Assembly: GCA_947568835.1 (NCBI GenBank) | Contig: OX387605.1 | Coordinates: 6,762,418-6,826,417, forward strand | Reading direction: 5' to 3' | DNA from: Protonemura montana | Taxonomy: Eukaryota; Arthropoda; Insecta; Plecoptera; Nemouridae | DNA length: 64,000 nucleotides | Program-made: the position numbers and the translations under genes | Shown: one piece after another, positions 25,924 to 36,765 of the stretch | Numbering within the stretch: position 1 is the first letter of the stretch | How the letters are laid out: each line of letters begins with the position of its first letter | The notes under the pieces: model-generated | Told to the model about the DNA's origin: nothing | Seen by the model: the letters and a program-made list of their open reading frames with translations, nothing else | The model's database searches: none

Positions 25924-26294
25924 GATACGCGTCACATTCAGATCCCACTGCTTTTTAACAAACTTTCATCAGAAATTCGTGAGCTAGAAACCTTTAGTCA
26001 AATTAAATACCGTGTTAAATACTGGCTTTTACAAACTTAAAAATCCTGTACTACTCTTTATGTATTTCATTCATTTGTGTATTTCACTTCATTTTTTTTT
26101 CTTTTTCAATTATTGTTATTATTATTATTTTTTTTTTTGTTAGATTGGCTGTTATTATTAGTTGTTGTACAATTTTATTTCTATATATTTTTGCTCCACA
26201 GATGAGCCCAATGGGCTTTGTGGAAAACTATGTGAAGAAATTATGTATTTGTTTGTTGTTAACCAAATAAACATGTTCAATCAATCAAAAAAAA
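25924..26294 (+). mobile_element. 5'-truncated LINE, 3' end
   Basis: A 38-residue frame at 25924-26040 contains IPLLFNKLSSEIRELETFSQ and continues IKYRVKYWLLQT before TAA. This is the characteristic L-F-N-x-L-P/S-x-E-I-R ending of many non-LTR reverse-transcriptase ORFs. The 3' UTR of about 225 bases has AATAAA at 26266 and a TCAA-rich then A8 tail ending at 26294. A stop lies a few codons upstream in the same frame, so the copy is truncated and decayed. It differs in sequence from the fragment at 23940 and is probably another family. Confidence 0.75.
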
Positions 26295-29200
26295 TTACTT
26301 GTACGCGCAATTGAGCACGCGTTGGTGGAGGTGCCAAGTCCACTAGCTTGAAGGAAAAATTGATTGCCAGTCTGAGAGAGAAAAGAAAACGTGGAGCATT
26401 ATAATTTTGCTTTTCCATCACATTATCGGTCACGTTTCCTCGGCGTTTGTTTAGTAAAATGAGTTATTATGTGTGTACTGGTAGAGTGTCCATGCACGCT
26501 AGATTTGCGCTGGCAGTCGTAGCTCAGGGCAACAATGTCGCCGCCAGACCATGCGATTGACGTCAATGTATGGAAATGTGACGACTGTCAAGAAAGTCGG
26601 TGCTTTTTTCTATGAAAATTTCATAATGCGCTTGTCAAGGAAATCATGGCGTGACTAGTGGTCTTCGCAAAGCATTTTCTGGGGGGCAGTATTTGATGAG
26701 CCAGAGCTCAATCTTAAATGTAAACTATTTTTTTTTTCGTAAATTAATATTGAAAATAAGAATCTGTTAAAAGTTCGTGTTGTTCACGAAAATTCTTTGC
26801 AAAATGATAACACGAATCTTGAAACGTGGGCGTTATTCAAATATATGTATAGATCTAGCTTTCATTCCACCCACCTTTGCATGAAAATGATGTATATATT
26901 ATATAAACGGGGCGCATCCGGAGATAGACATCTATTGAAAAATCCCTTTTTAATAAAAAGGTATTTTCATCTTTGAATTGAAATCCTAATACAGTCAGAG
27001 TAAATAAATAATTCAAGGCGAATCTCTCATGCTATTTCTCAAACATGCCGTATTTTCACACATTCTGTACCTGCCTATAAATCTTATGGTGACTGTACAG
27101 GTCGAGATAGCACAGTACCTATCTCTGGTATACCTGCCTATATAAGCCATGCATATTTAGCTCCTTTTTCAGAGGAAGAATTATATGCTTCAAGGCTTAT
27201 TCAGATCGAAACGATGATATAGCAGAGGGTATACATTGACATTCCACCCCGTCGATTCTATGCGAAGCTGCGAGAGGTGAATTTCGGAGGGAATTTTCTT
27301 TCAGTCATTTCACCAATTTGTTGCAAACAGACCTCCTACAGGTACCTAGAGGTACAGGTATGCATGAGCGCAATTAAGAGTCTTAATGGTCGTTGGCGTT
27401 GGTCGTAAATTGTACCCCAGATTTATGTATAGATTCTGATGTCAGAGCCTGTGTTATCCTTATGAATAAATAACTTACAGGAACCTATTATATTGTTTTT
27501 AAAAAGCACGATATTTGGAATGTTCCTCCAAGCTCACGTGACTTAATGCCGTATTATTTTTATGGCGAATATTGTATGCTCGTGGGAGTTGCATAAAAAG
27601 TGTTATTACAATATGCAGCATGTATTTATGTAAGCCTTTTAGCCCTACCCTTTTCATAATTCATATCATACATACTGGCACATTATACTCAAGGAAAATG
27701 CAGCATGCCACGATACCGACCGTACCTGTCCGACGTATGCCTTTAAGCTACACATTTTGTACGTCATAAATATATTGCAAGCTCCTCGTGGTTTTCGGCG
27801 TCTTTTATGTGTCATTTTTACACATGGCATTTTTCCGTATGTGTGAGCTATTTATTACAAAAGTAGGTCAGTTTTTTCTGATACGATAGCTTATTTATAC
27901 CGATACGATTAATAGTATATGTTCTTGTTACTTCCAACTTGAAAAAGATGCAAGGCGGATTCCAAAAAGAATGCAGAGAGAAATTGTTTCAGCTAATTCC
28001 ATGAAGTACCGACACTTGAATATCTTATAAGAAAGCGCAGAAAACACCAGCTATAATCATGATTTATTTTACCTATTTTATTCAGGTAACCAATAAAGAT
28101 AGTACCTACTACTTTCCATGCGCAAATCTCACAAACAAAAGACCATAAAAATAAAACAAGATCGGTTTACACGGCAGACAATCGGTTTACCAATAACTAG
28201 GTCTGCAAATGGCACGCTAGCAAACACAATGCAGTAAGCTACAGACTCTAGACGAAAAGACTGCCCCATGCGGAGCGGATAAAAAAGGAAACCATTAACC
28301 AACACACCTATCTTCTCTACCAACACCACAAACATGCATATAATCAGATACCTCCACTACCACAACGCTCCACTACGTCTTCACCAGCGCAACTCGTAGA
28401 ACCTAGAAATCAAAAGCCGTGTCAGAACCCTGGCAAAAATCCTTTCCGTGTTTCTTTCAAATGACTAATTTCCTTGGAATATCCTATGATGCATCGCGCG
28501 TATTGTTTTATTCATGACGCCACTTCGTCTAGGTCTGCACCTCACGTATTGTGCACAACGTTTCATCGTGGAAAGTGCGGCTGAGTGAGCGCACATCTCG
28601 CCCAGTCGCCACCCTCGTATTACGTTCGCAAAACAGAGTGATTCTTCGTCGGTGGTTGATCCAATAACTCGCATTTAGACGCACATGAAACGCTCTCTCG
28701 CTCTCCGTTCTGCCATCGTCTCATTTCCCTCGCTGAATTATTTGATGGTGCTGCACGTTCCGCGGTCTCGTCGCCCAGCGAAACCGCCATCCACTTTTCG
28801 CCCAATTTACTTCCGTGCTGCTCTTGCAGACAAGCCGCGAGGAGCGCGTCCAAGAGATTCATAGCCTCTGCAGCGTGCGTGAAGCCGGAATTTAATACTT
28901 TCATTGAGGTGCGAGCAAATGTAAAACGTTGTCTTTTCGGCTGTACCGCTGAGAAATTTGTTACATTTGCACATTTAGGGTACACATTTTTGGCAATTTA
29001 TATTCAAAGTGAAAATGCGTATGTTGGCCAATGACAGCGTGCAAGGACTCGTCTATCTCTGACGAAAGAACGGCGGATCTGAGACTTAGAAGATATACAC
29101 TCACTAAAGACAGGGTTGAAGAGACGAAAATACATAACGCTTGGCAACATATCGAGTCTTTCCCGTATGGTGGATAAACATTCAACGGAGCATTTTAATC

Positions 29201-30464
29201 TATCCTACCTTATGTTTCCGTTTTAAGACTCATGTTTGTTTTAAGGAAGCGAAGCACGATACCATGTTTAATAAAATATCTATGATATTTTATATAAAGA
29301 AAACCTGTCTCTATATTACACCGAAGCAATAAGAGAAAAGTTATGGACGAGTTCCGATGACAAAGCTTTCTTGAGAACACGATTTTCATCTTTTCCGAGC
29401 CGGTATACTATTAAGGTTGCATAGTTTGTTCGTTTCACAGCTGACTTCTTTATATGCCCCGGTGGTATTCATCTCTTGCTCCGACTATAGATCGCTCACT
29501 TGCCCGTCGCCCGCCATTGCTCCAGTTGTCAGCCGCCATCCCATTCCGAAACCCCGGTAGTCAAAACGCAAAACCACCCGCGACCAACCCCGAAAAGCAA
29601 ACACAGGATATTCCCATTTCACATGAGGGCTTAGGACTACAGGCCGACTGCCTGGAAATGGATGCCATACCAAATACCATCCAGCATGGCACCAACACAA
29701 TTTCGCTACAAGACTTTTTGGCGTATTGACAAATTGATGAATATCGTTGTCCAGAAAAGTTGATGGAACAGTTTTCGTTGGGTGTAAAGATGAGAAAACA
29801 CACAAGGAGCTAGGAATCTGTACTTTAAATGGGAGATTAATAAATGGGGTGAGCAATCAATTAGGTGAAAGAGGGTATTATTGGAAATGTTCCAGAGAGT
29901 AGGACTAATTACTATGATTTCCGGTGAAAGCGGGGAGCTTGTTTTGTGTAATGTGAATGATGAAGAGGATCTTAGAAATGCCTTATTCTTCCCTTAAACT
30001 TGAGCGCAGGGCAATTTACCCTGAGTAGAAGTGTGCATAATAGACCCAAAAAGTGAAAACATCGTCGTAGTATTGTTTGAATTGGCAAGCCAAGTGCAAA
30101 GAGGTGATGAACAGGAAGCCCTATACGATGACAGGATCTTCACACTTCGTTTCACGTGAGGTAATCGTCTTCCGCTCATCAAAGAACACTGAATTACACA
30201 GCCATCCTCTTTGACTAGTGAAGCTAACGCGGACACGCAGATACTTTGCTTCAGTACACCTCAACTTATTTTAAATACCACTCTAGTTTTCTAGCGTCCA
30301 ACAAAACATTCACGGCCATTTAAAAAGAAACGTACTTCTTGAGGACGAGTACTATCCAAAGCTTATTTAAAATCCACAAAGCCTGTCTGTCACTAGATCT
30401 ACGAGCGACGAATTCTGTTCGATATACATTTGGATAGCATCTCTTTCGAATCACCGAGTCTTTG

Positions 30465-30660
30465 ACGGTGAGGGTACGTCGTCGTCGTGGTCGTGGTCGT
30501 CGCAGGGCAAATCCCATCACACGGCCGAATGGACGCTCTCGAATGTCGCGACGCCCGACGCGGGCGTCGACGTCCGGGCGTCGAAGCCCCGACGCGGAAA
30601 CAAGAGATTTCCGACCTTCGAAGCGAACAGCGCCGCGGGTCCAGCGAACCGGATGTGGGA
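30465..30660. other. CpG-dense block with a perfect palindrome
   Basis: About 195 bases are strikingly rich in CG dinucleotides and GC content against an AT-rich intron. Inside, CGACGCCCG (30549-30557) and CGGGCGTCG (30561-30569) form a perfect 9-bp hairpin with a 3-base loop, followed by further CGTCGACG-type words. Open frames over it on both strands (Arg-rich) reflect composition. It could be an intronic promoter or enhancer island, or a GC-rich repeat fragment. Confidence 0.5.
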
Positions 30661-32180
30661 AATCCCAGACATAATATTCAAACAGTTGGCTCCGTGGTAG
30701 CCGAAGTGAAACATGATAGGGATGGTTTGGTGCATCTGCGCGAGGGTCCAACGAATGTGGACTCGGCTTCGAGAGGGTCATGTATTTGCACAAAAGTTCG
30801 AAACGGTAAAACTCGCCATCTTGAGATGGTAGTACCCAGAATGTTTAAGACAATTACTGCTGAACTAACATTTGTTTTTGATATTACATTTTCGTTACAT
30901 ATTTAAAATCTATCAATATAATATCAAAGCTAGTCAAAGCTTTAATTCAAGCTGAAAAACCAGTAGCTTTTTCAAAAAAAAATATCTGTCTCATGCCTAA
31001 GCCTTCCCACCTAGTCACGAAAAACAGAAGACGACCAACCTTGCATTATTTTCCCACTTGGACGAAGGTTGGTCAAATTATTAAAATGTCAAATTCAAGC
31101 GACTACGAGAGTGTTGCACGGGTAGTAGGTATAATAAAGAAGGTGTGGAGTAAAAGGTGTGCGATGGATTAGAATTGCCAGGCGACCCACGACCCGAGAA
31201 GATTAATTACACACATAATTTCCCCCGAGAAAGTTTCCTTTTAATTCTTGTCGCCAAGCTTTATTATCCTTATCTGGAAATTTCGGGGATGAATTTATAG
31301 ACCAAGTGACTCTATCTGAGATCCTAGTCACGCTTCTCAATTAAAATTTACTGAAACAAACTCTTGGTGCCTGGTCTTAATTCTTTCATTGGTTGACATG
31401 AATAAATTAGCTTTAAGTTAATGCAATAAAAGTCAGACGTTCCTAGATTTAACTTTAGAGTGCACATGGTTTTATTTTTCATTAAGTCCACAACATAGTT
31501 TTTAAATTTCTCGTCAAATGTTAACATAAAAGTTTCAAGCATTTGACGCCTTGAGCTTCCCGCTTACGCTTTAAACTCGTCACCTTTACCTTACAACATG
31601 AAAACCTGGCACTCCCACGGTAATATAGAGTCCGGCGTCTCCACCTTACGCTTTAATAGCCTGGCACCTCCACGAGCTCTAAGCTGCCCCCCGCCCACCC
31701 CTTTCCACTTAATTAAACACATGAGATCCTGTAGGTAGATTCAAAATTATTAGTTTTCGCTTTAAGAACAAAATAATTTAGCAAACAAATGATGTGATTC
31801 AGTGTCAAAGAGCTAGTTCAAGCCTATTTTTCGTTAAAACCTATTTTTTCTCAGTTTCATATGAGTGATTAGATGTGAGCTTTGTAACACGGCAACTTGC
31901 AATTACAGACCGAGAAATTAGAGATTTGATTGCTACCAGAAGTTTAATTCGATCAGTCATTCTCGTCCATCAAATCTTCAGTGACCAACTGACGAAACTA
32001 ATCCGGAACAATCAGTGTGAACGGCCGTATTTGATCAGACATCCTACACAAGCAACTGAACAGCGATATAAACCCTTATCTGGTACCGGCAGGCATATTT
32101 CGGCGAGAGAGAATTGTAAGATTCACGTGGCAGCTAGCTCAAGATCCAAAAACACGCTTGGTTGATTAATTTGTGGTGAT

Positions 32181-32593
32181 CACTGTTTTGACATCTGGCC
32201 ATGCGGCACTGGTCTAATAGCCTCGGTGAATTAGTGGATGATGATGAGGACGATGATGGACCTAACCTAGCCTAAAAGGGAGGAGGGTACACCTGGTGCT
32301 AGCACGTAGCCTACTCCTGTCGAAGAGCACCAAGGGGACCACCGACTTAACGTCCCTTCCGAAGGACGGTACAACTCGAACAGCATGATTCCTTCACAAA
32401 TCCCTGCTGCCGAGAGGTTGATAAGCAAGGCGAATGAAGTTGTTGTACTAACTTTCATCCCTCCAACCTCTCTCCCGAACAGAACTGGCCATGTGTATGA
32501 TGGTCACCCATCCAACACCTGACTCAGCGCAGTGTTGCTTTACTTCTGTGATCTCATGAGAACCGGTGTTTCCAACACGCCAAACCGTTCGGT
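32181..32593 (-). mobile_element. 5S rRNA-headed SINE, copy C
   Basis: Read on the minus strand this copy starts ACCGAACGGTTTGGCGTG, then GGAAACACCGGTTCTCATGA, ATCACAGAAGTAAAGCAAC and TTGGATGGGTGACC. That is the same 5S-like head as copy B. The body and tail follow in the family order and stop near TCAAAACAGTG, slightly short of the tail of copies A and B. The C-box-like TTGGATGGGTGACC is the best preserved of the three against 5S rRNA. An open frame at 32267-32458 on the minus strand is the counterpart of the one in copy A and is not a gene. Confidence 0.82.
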
Positions 32594-33550
32594 TCACGCT
32601 TGGTTAAACTGTTGGTACATTCAACTGCACTCTGCAAGCCATAGTATAGATTTGTTGAATGGTCATCGTTTGACTTCACTTAGTGCGGTGAAAAATAAAA
32701 TCGATGTATCACCAGCACGACACGAGCTTGTATTATAATTTTTTGCCCTAAAAGGTATTTTCTGTAATCATAACTAAAACTTGTCAACAGCAGTTCCATT
32801 TTCGTTCTAAACCGTGACTTTCCGAGACTTTTTTACGCCAGCTTGTAGCCTATCAATACCCCCTTCTCGAAGAATGTGTTGTACCTCCCTTACGCTGATG
32901 TCTTCCATTTCGTATCAACACCGGCTACTCGCCAATGAGAAGACAATCCCCCTCCCCCCCTTCGGTAATGAAGCTGATGTCTAACACTAGATCCCACCAT
33001 GCGACCTCTCAGCCTCTGCCCTCTCAGCAAAACGAGCGACTCAAGAGGCAGCGCTAGGAAAATCTAGTTAAGCCCGAGTTTCCACTATACGCACGCAGTT
33101 TCCACGCTAATCTCTCACGTGGGTTACCGGGTTGCCCCAACGACTGGAACTAGGTAGAACTAGTGACGGTGGTCCCGTTATCCACACGAACATATCAACA
33201 CGTCTTTCGGCAGCATACATATCCACTCTACACCTAGAACACTCAGCGAAAGAGGAACGTGACTGGATTAAAGGGCAGTGTGTTTTTTTTATCAAATAAA
33301 TCCACCAGCTGTAGTTAACAGAAAAATCACGTTCGGAATGGGAGATTTTTTCCCCTGATCTCTGGCAGAGTCTGTATCGGTGTAATTTGTGCTAAGCCAT
33401 GCGATTACCTTGTCGCCTCTGATAGAATTTGCCTTAGCATAATAATGTACAGCGCTAGATTTGATCAAGAATTGACATCATGGCTAGCAAATGTGAAACA
33501 CTGAGAGAATTTGATCATGAATATTCACACAATCGCTTGAATACTTTCTC

Positions 33551-33592
33551 TGGCTCTCTCTATATATATATCTATATATCTCTATATATCTC
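33551..33592. repeat. TATATCTC-type simple repeat
   Basis: Imperfect TATA/TATATCTC units, a low-complexity tract in intron 2. Confidence 0.85.
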
Positions 33593-33740
33593 GACTTATT
33601 CCTTAGTGACCTCTGAAAACCGCGATCACTCTTCTGTAAACGTAACTCGGAGTAAAATTCACTGCTTCGAAACATATTTTGAACGTTTCCAAAGTCTCCG
33701 TGAAGGAAATATATTTGTAGTGCGTTTGAGAAACAATACT

Positions 33741-33835
33741 ATTGAGGATGCTCGTCAGGGCGCGAACCCCAGGGCACTCGCGCCGGACGCGTGTAGCACC
33801 AACCCTTCCGCGTCCAAGATTAATGCCACCCACCA
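33741..33835 (-). other. tRNA-like B-box sequence, possible SINE head
   Basis: On the minus strand CTGGGGTTCGCGCCCTGAC resembles a polymerase III B box. The upstream TTGGTGCTACACGCG is a weak A-box candidate at about the right spacing. Arms GGACGCG and CGCGTCC flank the A-box candidate. A full cloverleaf was not convincing. A fragment of a tRNA-derived SINE is more likely than a tRNA gene. Confidence 0.3.
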
Positions 33836-35637
33836 ACCTAAAAAAAACTTGCCGGATAAATTACGATCCTTTCAATAAACATCTGCTTCGAATGGAACAA
33901 CTGGTGCCAGCATATACCGTGGCGCTGACTCCCGGCACAACTTTCTTATAGTTGAAAGAACTGGGTGCCTTGCCTAGGGGGCCCCTACAGAAACTTGCAG
34001 AATTCTCGTGTTTACTAAAATGGATGCATGTGGCAATCGAACTTTATTATGTCTTGCTGTGATTAGTTTCGGAACGCAAATTAAATATTCTTAAGAACAT
34101 CGAGGTAACAATTCCATTATCTCTACACCCAAAAATTAAAAATACAACTTGTGCGAATCTGAGTATGTCTCATTATAATCTGTTCACATATAGGTCTTGT
34201 GAACTAATTTCTTAGCGGAATAATATATTTGACAGCTGTACAGTATAGAATAGGCATTGTGTATCAGAATTCTCTCACTTTGGGTTATAAATGAGCGATA
34301 CAGCAGCTGAGATAGAGATGATAGATGATCGTGCCTATCGAATAAGAAACTATAGGTATCGTTAGACGCGCCAGGGATATTCGAAATGGAGCTGTGCGCC
34401 AGAGCTAGATAGAACCTAGCGCTCAAAGCGAGCGCCGAGCACAGAGCGTAGAGGAAAACGGAGAAGGAAAGCTTTTTGAGTACTGGATATGGAGAAGAAA
34501 GATAAAGGGAGTCCCGCGTGAGGAAGCCGGTGTATTATCCCGATCCGGGAGGCGCAAGAACGCTAGTAGATATAAAGATAAAGAAACGTGAGAACTGAAA
34601 GGAGCAGAACAGGAAACGATAGAGAACTGAGACGAATGTTTCCGAGTGCGGAACAGAGATGGCGGAAGAGAAAATTGACAGAAATTGAGATAGAAATTGA
34701 AGATGTCGGTAGCTGCAGCGAAATTGGTGAAGCGATCGCGGTTGATGGGGAAAAAACGCAAATGTAGCTTTAAATGGACGATGTTTTCCAATGAGCTTCC
34801 ATTTGAAGAGACTCGAAGGAAATGTATAAAGCGTTTTTTATGTTACTTTTGTTATATAAAAATGTCACTTGAAACATGAAAGTCTAAAAAGCTTGTTTTG
34901 GTTCGAGTTATGGTAAACCGAAACTGAACGGGCAATGGCCAGTGGTTCTCAAGAGCAGGTAGTTAACAGGCGCACGGTTTTATAGGGTACAGGACACATT
35001 AATGCGAATAAAGTGATGTAACCAAAGAGATCAAAGCAAAATTTTAGGAATGTATGCAATGACCATGCACTTAAAGGCTATCGTGGCCATTGATGACTTG
35101 TTTGATTTGCATGCTGCCTAGGAATAATATATATTATTTATTATTTAACCGGTTTCGTGGTGTTTCTATTTCTATATTAAAGTGAGTATTAAAAAACATT
35201 TTTGATAGAATGTCGTGCATCTGAATCAAGATATGCGTATACGAGTGTACGTTCCATTCAAAACAGTTAGGAAATATTCTATAAAGCACAAATATTGTGG
35301 CTTGGAAAGTAAACAGCGAGATAAATTGAGCTCGTGGGAAATTATCGAGGCAGTTCTCTGCTTCGGAGGCGCGTGGTCGATCAAGCCAGAGTGGTCGCGA
35401 CAGAAGGACTTTACATAATACAAGCTTCCGATTTCGGTATCCTTTTTCGAGTAACGTCCAAAGGAACCTAGCAGAGACCTCCGACTTTTGCCGAAACGTT
35501 CAATAATCGATGTTGGCCACAAAAGATTGTTATTCTGATCGAAAAACCGTCACACATTCAGCTGAACTTGAGAAAAAACCAACAATCCAAGTTAAGCTGT
35601 TTAAACGTAACTAACTTTATGCAATCCATAATAAATG

Positions 35638-35660
35638 AAAATAATAATAATAATAATAAA
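35638..35660. repeat. (AAT)n microsatellite
   Basis: About seven AAT units in intron 2. Confidence 0.95.
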
Positions 35661-36727
35661 TTTCTTTGATGTCAACAACAGCAAAAATACCCGCAGACAT
35701 ACAATAAAAATAAAAATTCTTTTCCTTCCATCGCTTACATGGACTTTTAGCAATAATCCGTTTATCAGCATCAAAAATCAAAAGCGATAAACCTCTAGCG
35801 GCAATTTTCGAAATTACATTGTCCCCATAATACTGTCCTTCTGAATAGATGTAGGTAATTGAGTACCTACCTACGTATAATCATCGAAAATTATAAAATG
35901 ATGAAACCTACTCAGTGAAGTCGATACTGTGAAAGCTCTTTGTCACACAATTAAGCTGTCCCATCAGGCTATCGCCTGTATGGAGACGGTTAACCATGGA
36001 ATCTCCTAGCTCAGCTGACCCTGAAAATTAAGTGCGGTTCGTACTCTGGTTGCTTAGTTTGACGAGCCATGGAAGGGGCTGGGAGGCTAGGGGGCAAGCG
36101 GATAGCAAATTACCGTCCCTCCCCATGCTCTAATGAGATCGGCATTAGACGGGTCAAGACTCGAGACATCTCAAACAAACTATTGCGGCGACGCCGGCGT
36201 CGCGATGCCAAACTAAAACATGGGGTGAAGATGTTACGTACGTGCAGTGCTGGAGAATACTATAGGGTTCAGCTACGGTGTTGCCTCTTGCCGCAAACAG
36301 GGTAGTTTTTTTTCTGTTTTATTGCATTCCGTTCAGGAAAACACGACATGTGTATTAAAGGTAAAACTAGTGGAAGGACAAGCGATGGATGAGGGTGATG
36401 AGAGTGAAGCGAGGGCAGCAGTTATTTGCCTCGTGGACATTTTCAGAAAAAGTATTTTTAATTAAGGAAAGCCTGAAGGTGCCGTTCTGAAACTACATAC
36501 GTTCGGTGCCTAGACTTTTTTTTAAAGATTTGAGCTTAAATACTGTTCTAAAAATATATTTTATTCACGTCTTACTTTTAGTAATATAAGTTCTTGTCTC
36601 TGTTGGCTTATAATGTATCATATTAATCACGAGTCTTCCAAGAAGCAACAAAAAAACTGCATTTTCCTTACGTTGTGCTCCGAATATGACTAGTTTTCAT
36701 AATTAAAATTAATTAAAACACATCGGA

Positions 36728-36765
36728 TGAGAGGGTGGGGGTGAGAGAGTGCGGGTGAGAGGGTG
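36728..36765 (+). repeat. GAGAGGGTG-type tandem repeat
   Basis: About two imperfect units of some 18 bases, GAGAGGGTG followed by a GGGTGAGA variant. Confidence 0.6.

Noticed and set aside
28620-28985. 121-codon minus frame
   Set aside because: No family motif, no splice or promoter context; likely chance in a GC-richer patch.
29485-29856. 123-codon minus frame and a + strand peptide CTLNGR near 29820
   Set aside because: The + peptide loosely recalls a LINE endonuclease segment, but the match is a few residues only and the flanks do not continue it.
30320-30906. Overlapping frames of 139 and 157 codons, Arg-rich
   Set aside because: They track the CpG-dense block on both strands and show no domain or splice structure.
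34423-34791. 122-codon minus frame rich in Ser, Phe and Leu
   Set aside because: A product of purine/pyrimidine skew; low complexity and no recognisable motif.
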